From NCBI RefSeq assembly GCF_947492965.1, contig NZ_CANLOZ010000008.1, forward strand, positions 1-64,000: a stretch of 64,000 nt of DNA, given 5' to 3'. Shown in pieces: positions 46,366-55,504 of the stretch. Under the pieces are notes generated by a model. That model did no database searches. It saw only the letters and a list, made by a program, of their open reading frames with translations, and was not told the origin of the DNA. The position numbers and the translations under genes were made by a program. Position 1 is the first letter of the stretch, and each line of letters begins with the position of its first letter. The stretch is from an uncultured Aquimarina sp. GTDB lineage: Bacteria; Bacteroidota; Bacteroidia; Flavobacteriales; Flavobacteriaceae.

Positions 46366-46842
46366 ATGAACATTCTAAAAAAAATATGTTTTCTAATTCA
46401 TGTAATCCTGTTTAGCAGTTCTATATATGGTCAAAAAACACCCTCTCATCAGAAAGCAATGGAAATGAAATACGGAACCATAATCAAAGTCAAAACGAAT
46501 GAAACGATTGTTTTTGAAGATAATTTATCCATTACTTTGGAATCTTTTTCGCATAAAACTTCCCTTAAAGGTATTACAAAAGCATCTGCAAACATTACAC
46601 TAAACCTACAACAAGAAGAAATCTTACAGTTCTTATCTGTGTATAGCAATGATCATCTAAAATCTGAAAAAGAATTAAATTCATTTGAATATACAAAAAC
46701 AATAAAACAAGAAGATGGAACTTCGGTCTCTGTAACTTCACAAAATAATGCTCGATTTACCTTTTGGAAAGGTTACCAAATTCAATTAAAAAAATTTGAA
46801 TATGATAGATTTATTAAAATTATAGTTACTAAAATCTTATAA
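46366..46842 (+). CDS. Small secreted protein, unknown function
   Basis: This 158-residue protein has a signal peptide (CFLIHVILFSSSIYGQ). The mature part is basic and largely beta-sheet by pattern (ETIVFEDNLSITLESFSHK; ASANITLNLQQEEILQFLSVYS; NNARFTFWKGYQIQLKKFEYD). I do not recognise a family. It ends the plus-strand run and converges with the YkgJ gene. It lies 2 bases after the SUKH-like gene, so the two are co-translated. Confidence 0.72.
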   Translation: MNILKKICFLIHVILFSSSIYGQKTPSHQKAMEMKYGTIIKVKTNETIVFEDNLSITLESFSHKTSLKGITKASANITLNLQQEEILQFLSVYSNDHLKSEKELNSFEYTKTIKQEDGTSVSVTSQNNARFTFWKGYQIQLKKFEYDRFIKIIVTKIL

Positions 46843-46854
46843 TACTGCCTTAAA

Positions 46855-47373
46855 CTAGGCACGTCTATTACTTTTGTGTTCCAAAGGCATGGTAGCTTTC
46901 ATTTTTTCGACAATATTATAGGCTGCAGGACATACCCCAACATTTTGCATCGTTAAATTAGAAATCTGATAAAACTTTTTCCTATCTGTATGCGGAAACT
47001 CTTTACAAGCTTTGGGTCTTACATCATAAATCAAACAATAATTATCTGCCGCTAAAAAAGCACAAGGTGTTTGTTGCAGTACAAAATCTCCATCCTCATC
47101 TTTCTTAAGATATTGCTCTTCGAACTGATGTGATTTCATTTTTAAATGCTTCGCTATTCTATCCACATCAATATCGGTAAAAAGAGGTCCTGTAGTCTTA
47201 CAACAATTAGCACATTCTAAACAATCTGTTTTTTGAAACTCTTCATCATGAAGATCTTGCATAAATCGATCTAAATGTTTTGGTGGTTTCTTTTTTAGTT
47301 TGGCAAAATACTTTTTATTCTCGTTCTGCTTATCTTTGGCCAGTTCTGGTAATTGATCTATGAATTCTTGCAT
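46855..47373 (-). CDS. YkgJ-family cysteine cluster protein
   Basis: This 172-residue protein has the YkgJ pattern CLECANCCKTTGP (C51, C54, C57, C58). Later cysteines (TPCAFL, YCLIYDVRPKACKEFPH, GVCPAA) together could bind an Fe-S or zinc cluster. The biochemical role of the family is unknown. It is divergent from the methyltransferase gene, with about 50 bases between, and convergent with the cluster to its left. Confidence 0.88.
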   Translation of the reverse strand: MQEFIDQLPELAKDKQNENKKYFAKLKKKPPKHLDRFMQDLHDEEFQKTDCLECANCCKTTGPLFTDIDVDRIAKHLKMKSHQFEEQYLKKDEDGDFVLQQTPCAFLAADNYCLIYDVRPKACKEFPHTDRKKFYQISNLTMQNVGVCPAAYNIVEKMKATMPLEHKSNRRA

Positions 47374-47425
47374 AGTGCAAAATTACAAATTATGAACAAC
47401 GAATTTTGAATTCAGAACTACAATC

Positions 47426-48148
47426 ATGAGTAAAGATATTTTTGGAGAAGCGATTAAAGACTTTTATTACAACCAATACAAAGAGGATATTATCGTACAG
47501 GCTCCAGACTTCGATGATGATATCATACCGATACCGTATTTATTCAGATCCTATGAAGAAATGCCGTTAATAGAACAAAAAGCTTTAGATCTCGCTATTG
47601 GAGAAGTTCTTGATGTAGGTTGTGGCGCAGGAAGTCATAGTTTATATCTTCAAGAACATAAAAAAATGAAAGTTCATGCGATTGATATTTCCGAAGGAGC
47701 CATAGAGATATGCAAAAAAAGAGGTATTCAAACAGCTAGTGTTCAAGATGTCCTAAAGCTTCAAAAAAAACAATATGATACACTCTTATTTTTAATGAAT
47801 GGTAGTGGGATTATAGGGAAATTGAGTGATATTGATCTGTTCTTCACACATCTCAAAAAATTACTCAAACCCAACGGCCAGATTTTAATGGATTCCTCGG
47901 ATATTTCTTATTTATTCGCTGAAGAAGATGGTAGTTTTTGGGTAGATACTTCTAAAGGATATTATGGAGAAATGCAATATAAAATGAACTATAAAAACCA
48001 TTCCTCAGATTGGTTTCCTTGGTTATATATAGACTACAATACCCTACAAAATGCAGCCAACTCCAATGGATTATTATGTGAACTTATCACAGAAGGAGAA
48101 AGTAATGACTATCTAGCAAAACTAACTATGGCAACTGATAACCTTTAG
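47426..48148 (+). CDS. Class I SAM-dependent methyltransferase
   Basis: This 240-residue enzyme has the SAM-binding motif EVLDVGCGAGSHSLYL (about 60-75), the acidic loop AIDISEGAIEICKKRG (about 84-99) and later motif DTLLFLMNGSGIIGKLSD. It is of the Methyltransf_25/11 type. The substrate is unknown. Its end overlaps the convergent DUF2059 gene by 23 bases, with no space for a terminator. Confidence 0.88.
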   Translation: MSKDIFGEAIKDFYYNQYKEDIIVQAPDFDDDIIPIPYLFRSYEEMPLIEQKALDLAIGEVLDVGCGAGSHSLYLQEHKKMKVHAIDISEGAIEICKKRGIQTASVQDVLKLQKKQYDTLLFLMNGSGIIGKLSDIDLFFTHLKKLLKPNGQILMDSSDISYLFAEEDGSFWVDTSKGYYGEMQYKMNYKNHSSDWFPWLYIDYNTLQNAANSNGLLCELITEGESNDYLAKLTMATDNL

Positions 48149-48656
48149 ATTTCAACTTCTTTACGGTTTCCTGATATAAATTCCTGCTCCATTGCTCACT
48201 AACCTCGGCAACCATTGTTCTTAGAGAATTACTTTGATTTTGAATCTTTTGTCCAACTTCAGAAGTAAAGAAATCAGACAACTCAACCTTTTGGCTATCG
48301 CTAAGCTGTAATCTATCTTTTACCATTTGTTGGCCAGTCGCTGATTCATAAAAACGTATTAATTGCTTAATATCTTCATGGGTAAAGTTACTACGATAAG
48401 CAGATACTAATAAAGATTTGATATTATTTAACGGTTCTTTCTTATCTCCTTTTACTTCTTCCCAAACAGTATCTGGAACTTGCTGCGCGCTATACTGTTG
48501 TTTTAGCAAAGTAAACATCTGATCGATTGCTGCATCATATTGCTGCTCAGTTCCGTTTAAAGAAAAGTATCGCATAGCATCTTCGTGGTACGATCTTTGT
48601 GCAAAATTTGCAGTAACTGTTAAAAATAACGTTAAAACAAAAACTAAATATCTCAT
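48126..48656 (-). CDS. DUF2059 periplasmic protein
   Basis: This 176-residue protein has a signal peptide (MRYLVFVLTLFLTVTANFAQ) and a helical DUF2059 domain. That domain includes NFTHEDIKQLIRFYESATGQQMVKDRLQLSDSQKVELSDFFTSEVGQKI, with the family's Y-x-S-x-x-G-Q turn. The function is unknown. It is convergent with and overlaps the methyltransferase gene. Confidence 0.86.
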   Translation of the reverse strand: MRYLVFVLTLFLTVTANFAQRSYHEDAMRYFSLNGTEQQYDAAIDQMFTLLKQQYSAQQVPDTVWEEVKGDKKEPLNNIKSLLVSAYRSNFTHEDIKQLIRFYESATGQQMVKDRLQLSDSQKVELSDFFTSEVGQKIQNQSNSLRTMVAEVSEQWSRNLYQETVKKLKSKGYQLP

Positions 48657-48698
48657 AAATTCGTTTATTTACTAACTACCTCTGGAAAATCATATTTT

Positions 48699-49469
48699 AT
48701 GCAAATTACAAAATTCTTAAGCATTCTTTTGTTTTTATCTTTTATAGTTGTTGGATGTTCCGATGACGATGAAAACACTTTTGTACCTAATGGAGAAACA
48801 AGCAATACGCAACCATTAGGAACTTCTGCTAATGATCTCCTTAGTGATACTAACTTTAGAGGATTAACGGTGGAAATTGTATCAGTAGAAGGATTTGCAC
48901 CAACTACGACTGCTATAAATACTTTTAGGAATTTTCTGGAAGATAGATTATTTAAGCCGGATGGAATTACTATCAATCAACGAACAGTAACTTCTTCGGG
49001 GTTGTCTCCATTTAATATTGAAAAAATCAGAGAAATAGAGACAGCAGAAAGAACTGCTTTTAATGCGGGTGATGAGATTACTGTATATATTTATTTTGCT
49101 GATGGCACTAGTGATACCGATAATGGTAATAGAGTAACCTTAGGAGCTGCTTATTTAAATACCTCTATAGTAATTTACGAAAGTACCCTTCGAAACCTAA
49201 GCAGCAATCCAAACGCTCCTATGCTTTCCACTATAGAAGCTGCTACTCTTAATCATGAATTTGCGCATTTATTAGGATTGGTAAATATTGGTACTCCTTT
49301 ACAATCACCTCATGAAAATACAGTATCACGTGGGCATTGTAATGTACAAAGTTGTTTGATGGAAGCGGCCATAGAATTCGAAACTGGGATGATGGGGTTA
49401 ATAGGAAATAGTGTTCCTACTTTAGATCCATTATGCATAGCAGATTTACAAGCCAATGGAGGAAGGTAA
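48699..49469 (+). CDS. Lipoprotein zinc metalloprotease
   Basis: This 256-residue protein has a lipoprotein signal (SILLFLSFIVVGC, C20). Its zinc-binding motif HEFAHLLGL has H186, E187, H190 and G193. The following IGTP...SPHENTVSRGH resembles the extended metzincin/archaemetzincin-type pattern, with a candidate third ligand a little downstream. Two cysteines (HCNVQSC) may form a disulfide. It belongs to the flavobacterial membrane metalloprotease group, and its substrate is unknown. Confidence 0.84.
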   Translation: MQITKFLSILLFLSFIVVGCSDDDENTFVPNGETSNTQPLGTSANDLLSDTNFRGLTVEIVSVEGFAPTTTAINTFRNFLEDRLFKPDGITINQRTVTSSGLSPFNIEKIREIETAERTAFNAGDEITVYIYFADGTSDTDNGNRVTLGAAYLNTSIVIYESTLRNLSSNPNAPMLSTIEAATLNHEFAHLLGLVNIGTPLQSPHENTVSRGHCNVQSCLMEAAIEFETGMMGLIGNSVPTLDPLCIADLQANGGR

Positions 49470-49543
49470 TAAGCAACCGTAACTCCTACTTTCCAAATAA
49501 GACGGATTTATTTTTAATCAAAATATTCTTTTGTTACACCATA

Positions 49544-50224
49544 ATGAAATTTAAAAAATTAAAGCTTTTCACAACACAATTATCTTCCGAATTAAAATTC
49601 TACACAGAAACTTTAGGTTTCGAATTGCTCAGTTCTGATCCAACTTCGTTTACAGTTAAAATCGGTTGGAGTGAATTAACTTTTGAAAAATCGGAAACGG
49701 CTTACGCATATCATTATTGCTTTCTCATTCCTGCGAATCATTTACATACTGCGTTGGAATGGATGGAAAACAGAACAGAAGTTATTGATATTGAAAATGG
49801 TAGAAAAACGCAAAATTTCGAATCCTGGAATGCCGATTCCTTTTACTTCTATGATGCAAGTGGCAATATCGCAGAATTTATAGTTCGGTATGATTTAAAA
49901 AATGATGATCATGCTACTTTTGACATCTCTAAGGTTTTAGGCATTAACGAAATGGGAATGCCTACCAATAATGTAAGGAAAATAAATGAGCAATTAGAAA
50001 GCGAGTTAGACACCAAGTTTTGGAAAGGAGATATTGATAGATTCGGCACCAATGGTTCTCAGGAAGGAATCTTACTGCTACCAAACTATGAGGTAAAAGA
50101 TATTTGGTTTCCTACAGATTTAAAAATAAAACCAAACCCTTTTGAAGCTGTTATTCAACATGTGAACAAAACTTTTCGATTGTTTTACAAAAACGAAGAA
50201 TTAAGTGTAACACCTTTCTCGTAA
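49544..50224 (+). CDS. VOC-family (glyoxalase fold) protein
   Basis: This 226-residue protein has a vicinal-oxygen-chelate beta-alpha-beta-beta-beta unit (FKKLKLFTTQLSSELKFYTETLGFELLS...FYFYDASGNIAEFIVRYDL). The second half is a divergent second unit. It may be a dioxygenase, lyase or sequestering protein; the metal ligands are not clear. The ATG at 49544 fits the family; the frame is open further upstream, over the end of the metalloprotease gene, but shows no family features. Its stop lies inside a convergent terminator hairpin. Confidence 0.82.
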   Translation: MKFKKLKLFTTQLSSELKFYTETLGFELLSSDPTSFTVKIGWSELTFEKSETAYAYHYCFLIPANHLHTALEWMENRTEVIDIENGRKTQNFESWNADSFYFYDASGNIAEFIVRYDLKNDDHATFDISKVLGINEMGMPTNNVRKINEQLESELDTKFWKGDIDRFGTNGSQEGILLLPNYEVKDIWFPTDLKIKPNPFEAVIQHVNKTFRLFYKNEELSVTPFS

Positions 50225-50240
50225 TAGAAAAAGGTGTTAC
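50207..50240. terminator. Terminator shared by the VOC and amidohydrolase genes
   Basis: GTAACACCTTT (50207-50217) pairs exactly with AAAGGTGTTAC (50230-50240) across a 12-base loop that contains the VOC stop. It lies between convergent genes. Confidence 0.6.
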
Positions 50241-50248
50241 GTGTTAAC

Positions 50249-51874
50249 TTAATATACTTTTTCTCCACCTACATACGTAGCTTGCACTTTAATATTTGGT
50301 ATCCGATCTTCCGGTACTTCCATGATATTCTCTTCAAGGATAACAAAGTCAGCAAATTTACCAGCGGTGATACTTCCTTTTTCATTTTCTTCAAAATTAC
50401 TATAAGCAGCCCAGATAGTCATTCCTTTTAAAGTTTCTTCTCTGGTTAACGCATCTTGTTTCTGAAATCCTCCTTCTGGATATTGCTTCAAATCTTTACG
50501 AGCTACGGCTGCGTAAAATGTATAAAAAGGACTTACATTTTCCACAGGATAATCCGTTCCTAATGCTAATTTACCTGTTTTATCCAATAACTGCTTATAG
50601 GCATATGCTCCTTTGATTCGCTCTTCTCCTAATCGTTCGTCTGCCCAATACATATCACTCGTAGCATGCGTAGGTTGTACACTCATGACCAAGTTATCAT
50701 TTAAAATTTCAAACTCTTCAGGTGCTACCACTTGGGCATGTTCTACACGCCATCTTCTATCCTTTTTATCCTTTAGCACGTCGTAATAAGTATTCATTAC
50801 AACAGCATTTGCAGAATCACCGATCGCATGTGTATTCATCTGAAAAGGAGATGCTGCTAATCTTTTGGCAAGATTCTTAAATTCTTCATTTCCTATGACC
50901 ATCGCTCCATGGTGATCATGTTTATCCGAATATGGTTTTTTAAGTACAGCTCCTCTTGATCCTAAAGCTCCATCTGCATATACCTTAAAAGATGATACAT
51001 TAAGCTTTTCTGTTTTATATACTCCTTGTTTCAAATAATAATCCACATATTCAGGAACATTACTTACCATAGTATACATTCTGATTTTTAATTGTTCGGC
51101 TTTCTGTAAACTATCAATTACTGAAATCACTTGTGGACTTAATCCTGCATCATCAACCGTGGTTAATCCATAACTAAAGTTAATTGCTTGCGCATCTTTT
51201 AATGCTGTTACTTGCTCTGCTACGGTTGGTTTAGGAAAGATAGCTTCTACCAATTCCATAGGGTTATCGATTAACACTCCTGTTAACACTCCATCCTTCT
51301 TAATGATCTCCCCACCAGAAACTTCAGTATCTATCGTTATTTTTGCCAGATCTAATGCAGCTTGGTTTGCTAACATTGCGTGACCATCAACACGTGTTAA
51401 TGCCACAGGTGTTTTTGGAAAAAGACTATCTAATTTTTCTTTAGTAGGAAATTCTTGTACCTCCCAGTCGTTCTGATCCCAACCTCTACCTGTTATAAAG
51501 GGTACATTTTTCTTTTCCTGAAATTTTATGATACGCTTTATTACATCTTCATAACTGGTGGTTCCTACCAAATCTACTTTTTGTTGCTGCATTCCTAATC
51601 CATAGAAATGACAGTGCGCATCGATTAATCCTGGTAGCACAGTTTTACCTTTTGCATCGATAGAATCTGTAACGGTATATGTTTTACTTAATGCTTCTAA
51701 AGTTCCAATGGCTTTAAATTTTCCATCTTTTACTATAAAGGCTTCTGCTTTAGGTTGTGCTTCATCGACTGTATAGACATTGGCATTAAAAACGAGTAAA
51801 TCTGCTGCTTCTTTAGGTTCTTCACAAGAAATAAAAAGAACGACACAAAGTGTACTTAGAAGTAATTTTTTCAT
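50249..51874 (-). CDS. Amidohydrolase 3 family lipoprotein (YtcJ-like)
   Basis: This 541-residue metal-dependent hydrolase has a lipoprotein signal (LLLSTLCVVLFISC, C17). The metal motif GLIDAHCHFYGLG has H87 and H89. Later histidines are in TRVDGHAMLANQ, MNTHAIGDSAN and RVEHAQVV, and the last ligand Asp is in LGTDYPVENVSPF. The family removes amide or similar groups from small molecules. The substrate is unknown. Placement outside the cytosol as a lipoprotein is typical of Bacteroidota members. It is followed on the same strand by no close neighbour. Confidence 0.9.
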   Translation of the reverse strand: MKKLLLSTLCVVLFISCEEPKEAADLLVFNANVYTVDEAQPKAEAFIVKDGKFKAIGTLEALSKTYTVTDSIDAKGKTVLPGLIDAHCHFYGLGMQQQKVDLVGTTSYEDVIKRIIKFQEKKNVPFITGRGWDQNDWEVQEFPTKEKLDSLFPKTPVALTRVDGHAMLANQAALDLAKITIDTEVSGGEIIKKDGVLTGVLIDNPMELVEAIFPKPTVAEQVTALKDAQAINFSYGLTTVDDAGLSPQVISVIDSLQKAEQLKIRMYTMVSNVPEYVDYYLKQGVYKTEKLNVSSFKVYADGALGSRGAVLKKPYSDKHDHHGAMVIGNEEFKNLAKRLAASPFQMNTHAIGDSANAVVMNTYYDVLKDKKDRRWRVEHAQVVAPEEFEILNDNLVMSVQPTHATSDMYWADERLGEERIKGAYAYKQLLDKTGKLALGTDYPVENVSPFYTFYAAVARKDLKQYPEGGFQKQDALTREETLKGMTIWAAYSNFEENEKGSITAGKFADFVILEENIMEVPEDRIPNIKVQATYVGGEKVY

Positions 51875-52029
51875 AATGTTGAGTTTGAAATGTGCGAAAG
51901 ACCAAAAATAAATATAAAAATGATCTTGTAAAGGTTTTATCGTTTTCTTAACTTTTGTTAGAAGATAAATAAGTTAGTTGTTTTAATTTTTAATCAAACT
52001 ATTTCTTTTCTTCCTCCTTTTAAAGCAAT

Positions 52030-52575
52030 CTATTTTCTTCTTAATTTCCGTAGGTTCTCTTCTATTAATTTAACTTTCTTATTCCAGTATATTTGTGCTT
52101 TTTGAGAATCGTATTCGGGTTTATTTGGGGAACCAGTCTTTAATTCCTTTGGAATACGACTGAGAAAGCTCCAATTTTGATTTTGATCTTTAGCAATCTC
52201 ACTTTGTTCATCTGGATCTTCTTGTCGTTGTGCCCAAAAGTGTTGATGTGCTAAATACTGTTTTTTAATTTCTTCAAAATAATTCACCAAAGCTTTAGAA
52301 TCATTTGGAATGTAACCAGGTCCATTACAACCACAAGAATGAAATGTAATTCCTACTTCATACAATGTACACATATGTTTCCAAGCTTTTACATCTGTTT
52401 TCTTTGGAGATTTAAAATCTAGCCCCATATTAGCCATTAAGTTACCACATTCGGGACATCTTGCCAACGATGCGTTCTCATCTTTCTGGGTGCCTTTTCT
52501 AATATCCCTCAAAAGTCTTCTTTTAAATGTTTTTCTACAGTTAAAACATGCATAATGAGGTTTATAATTTGCCAT
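52030..52575 (-). CDS. Conserved zinc-ribbon-like protein, unknown function
   Basis: This 181-residue basic protein has two CxxC pairs near its N-terminus (YACFNCRKTFKRR; ARCPECGNLM). Two further cysteines lie later in FHSCGCNGPG, suggesting a zinc-binding domain. The C-terminus is a long charged helix (NKKVKLIEENLRKLRRK). I recall similar Bacteroidota proteins annotated only as hypothetical. I chose the ATG at 52575 (MANYKPHYACF); an ATG 5 codons upstream is also possible. No function is claimed. Confidence 0.75.
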   Translation of the reverse strand: MANYKPHYACFNCRKTFKRRLLRDIRKGTQKDENASLARCPECGNLMANMGLDFKSPKKTDVKAWKHMCTLYEVGITFHSCGCNGPGYIPNDSKALVNYFEEIKKQYLAHQHFWAQRQEDPDEQSEIAKDQNQNWSFLSRIPKELKTGSPNKPEYDSQKAQIYWNKKVKLIEENLRKLRRK

Positions 52576-52645
52576 CGAATATCGACACATGTTATATTCT
52601 TATCTTTTATTTTATAAAATACTTCTTACTATATACCTATAGTTT

Positions 52646-53002
52646 TTATTGTTGCTTTCTAAGGACAGCAATTTGTTTTCCAAAAATAGCAGCGATACCT
52701 GCTGCCAATCCTCCAATAATTCCAGTAAGTAGAATAAGTAAATAAGCATTCCCTCCCATTTGCAATAATTGAGAGATTTTTTTGGCTAATGTAAAATCAT
52801 TAGCACTGCTAATCGTAAAACAATAGATAGACCAAAATACCAATATGGCTAAAAAAGGTATAAAAAACACCGCTGCCTTTTTTAACGGAATACTTATAGC
52901 TGTAATACCAGCTGCAATCATTATAGACCACCATGGCAGAAAAAGGGATAATACAAACGCTAATATAATGGTTATAATAAAGTTGATACTATTCTTAGTC
53001 AT
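52646..53002 (-). CDS. Small integral membrane protein, unknown function
   Basis: This 118-residue protein is almost entirely hydrophobic, with about four transmembrane helices (about 6-35, 44-66, 82-110 and shorter turns). It overlaps the penicillin acylase gene by 8 bases and so is translationally coupled. No motif is recognised. A role beside the acylase, for example in its export, is only suggested by coupling. Confidence 0.75.
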   Translation of the reverse strand: MTKNSINFIITIILAFVLSLFLPWWSIMIAAGITAISIPLKKAAVFFIPFLAILVFWSIYCFTISSANDFTLAKKISQLLQMGGNAYLLILLTGIIGGLAAGIAAIFGKQIAVLRKQQ

Positions 53003-55418
53003 GATGAGTTGGCTTTAAAGTTTGTGTTCCTATAATGGCATCCGTAGCTTCGTTAGATTGTAAAAAGTTAAGACTGTAATAGTCTCCAGCTGCCCAATCA
53101 TCGATAAAATTATCATAATACTGACTGCCAGGATTCCCAGATTGACCACCTGGATATATCCCTAACGCGGTTGGTGGAGAGGTCATCTCTACAATCATTC
53201 TCCAAGAAGGTCCATGATCTTCGGAAGTAGCATTAACGATATTACGATCACCACCGATTGGAATATCAAATCTTGAAAAGGCTGGTAAGCTTTGTAACAA
53301 ATGTCCCGCATAAGTGCCTTTATAGTTTACCCAAGTGTAATCCCCATCTCTTTCTTTTAGTTCTTTTAAACGTTTGGCCGCTTCTTGAAAAGCTAATAGA
53401 AACAAATCTTTGGATGATTCTGTTTTATCTTTTGTTTCCACAATATCCATAAATTTATGATTTCCACAATTCTTTAATAAATAAATGGTCTGATAGGTGT
53501 ATGGCGAAGTCAATGCCATATCCTCCACATCCAACTCATCCCAAAGCATATTGTATAATTTCCCATACCACTGTCTCCAAATACTCGGACCTACTTCGTC
53601 GATATCATTATTAAAATTCCAAGCTTTGATTTCTTCATAAATAGCTTTTTCATCCTCAGATAAAGATGAGGTTTCCATATGTTCTAACATATGTGGAACT
53701 AATTCGGCAGCTTTCAGATTATAATTATTGTTATGTAACTCTTTAAAATCCTGTACGCTAAACTTATCTTTAGAATTAAAAAAGTCATTAATCACTCGAT
53801 TTCTGTAGGTTTCATATCCATCATTAAAAACATAATAAGGATAGTTTTCATCTACAGGATGTTGATTGGCAGAACTCACAAAACCACGTTCAGGGTTTTT
53901 GGTATGCGCATTGAATTGCTGTGGTATAAAGGATTGCCAGTCATTTTCTGGATTACTCCCATCCATCAAAAATTTTCCTTGTCCTTCCCATTTATTTGCA
54001 AACTTCCCTTGTATCCATAATGCAATATCGCCTTCTGTTGATGCAAATACAAAGTTCTGCGCTGGTGCATTCCAATATTGTAAAGCGCTGACATAATCAT
54101 CATAATTTTTTGCCTTATTAAGCTCAATAAAGGTTTTTTGATTATTACTTCCGTCATGTGCAATCCAACGCATCGCATATCCAGAACGCTGATTTTCTGA
54201 CTTAAAGTTTTTATCATATACCACAGGACCATGATGCGTATAAAGCACTGTGTCTTTATAACTTTCTTTTTCTCTTATTTTAATCTCTTCTACACGTGTA
54301 ATAACATCTTTCCATTGGTTATCATATTTATATTTCGAACGGTCTTCATTAAAGGCTATTTTGTACCAATCAATAACATCTCTAGTGGCATTTGTTTCTC
54401 CCCAAGCGATATATTGATTAAATCCAGAGATAACACCCAATGCTCCTGGAATGGTGGCTCCAAAAGCATTATGATCTGGTGTACTTAATTGCATTACAAA
54501 CCATATGGATGGCAACTTGAGACCTAAATGCGGATCATTGGCCAGTATTGGATTACCTGTTACCGATCTTGCTCCAGAAACTGCCCAATTATTACTTCCG
54601 TTATCTGGATGAGGTTTTTCTATAGTTTCTGTAATCGTATCCAATACAGCTTTGCTAGCAGGCAAAGGGGTTTGTGGTACATCTATAAAACTCCAGTCTG
54701 TCTCTTTAGGAATTACTGGATCCGTGATATCGAAAAAGTCTGGAAATAATAACTCAAAGTTCTCCTTTCCTACAAGTCGTAAAACATTGGTATATTCTAG
54801 ATCATCATCATAACCTGCTAACATCTTAGTCATATACATTAAAAGCAATGCTGTTTTTTTAGGGGTCCATGCTTCAGGTTTGTAATCCAACAATTTATAT
54901 TCTACCGGATATTGATCAAGATTAAGTTGATCTATATAAGCATTTACTCCATCAGAGTAATTCTGTATAAAGCCTAAGGTTACTGGATCATATTTTTCTA
55001 GATACTCCATCACTTGTTCTGCTCCATAAACCATTCCACGCCTTCGCTCTGATCTATCGTAGTCCAAAGCTCTTTCTCCAAAGAGTTCTGATATTCGTCC
55101 TGCGGCTGCGTGGGTTTGAAACTCTAATTGCCACAACCGATGTTTTGCAGTAATATAGCCTTGGGCTTTGTACAAATCTGCTTCGTTTTGAGCAAATACA
55201 TGCGGAATCATCAATTCATCATAATGAACTGTTACTTCATCTTTTAATCCAGGAATAGAAATATCACCTATTATAGCTTCATTCGTTTCGTTTTGCCAAA
55301 TTCCAGATACAGGATTTAAAAACTTGCCCAAAGGCGGAATGTTACCAAGTTGTGTATTTAAAACGTAAAAAATTCCAATGGTGAGACCAAAGGAAATGAG
55401 AAGTTTAAAGTATTTCAT
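52995..55418 (-). CDS. Penicillin acylase family Ntn-hydrolase
   Basis: This 807-residue protein has an N-terminal signal or anchor helix (FKLLISFGLTIGIFYVL). An alpha chain follows (about 45-260), then the self-cleavage site G274-S275, with S275 of SNNWAV as the N-terminal nucleophile of the beta chain. Later motifs are NDPHLGLKLPSIWF and, near the C-terminus, GGDRNIVNA and SQYYDNFIDDWAAGDY. These enzymes cleave amide bonds of acylated substrates, including penicillins and acyl-homoserine lactones. Here either cell-wall-associated or signal-quenching use is possible. It is followed by a coupled membrane protein gene. Confidence 0.93.
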   Translation of the reverse strand: MKYFKLLISFGLTIGIFYVLNTQLGNIPPLGKFLNPVSGIWQNETNEAIIGDISIPGLKDEVTVHYDELMIPHVFAQNEADLYKAQGYITAKHRLWQLEFQTHAAAGRISELFGERALDYDRSERRRGMVYGAEQVMEYLEKYDPVTLGFIQNYSDGVNAYIDQLNLDQYPVEYKLLDYKPEAWTPKKTALLLMYMTKMLAGYDDDLEYTNVLRLVGKENFELLFPDFFDITDPVIPKETDWSFIDVPQTPLPASKAVLDTITETIEKPHPDNGSNNWAVSGARSVTGNPILANDPHLGLKLPSIWFVMQLSTPDHNAFGATIPGALGVISGFNQYIAWGETNATRDVIDWYKIAFNEDRSKYKYDNQWKDVITRVEEIKIREKESYKDTVLYTHHGPVVYDKNFKSENQRSGYAMRWIAHDGSNNQKTFIELNKAKNYDDYVSALQYWNAPAQNFVFASTEGDIALWIQGKFANKWEGQGKFLMDGSNPENDWQSFIPQQFNAHTKNPERGFVSSANQHPVDENYPYYVFNDGYETYRNRVINDFFNSKDKFSVQDFKELHNNNYNLKAAELVPHMLEHMETSSLSEDEKAIYEEIKAWNFNNDIDEVGPSIWRQWYGKLYNMLWDELDVEDMALTSPYTYQTIYLLKNCGNHKFMDIVETKDKTESSKDLFLLAFQEAAKRLKELKERDGDYTWVNYKGTYAGHLLQSLPAFSRFDIPIGGDRNIVNATSEDHGPSWRMIVEMTSPPTALGIYPGGQSGNPGSQYYDNFIDDWAAGDYYSLNFLQSNEATDAIIGTQTLKPTHHD

Positions 55419-55504
55419 TAAGTGTATTGTTATGAGTACTTAAAAATACCAAATATTATTGTAACCTAATGAAATAGCTGGATCTCTTCAATATTTATTT
55501 GCTA

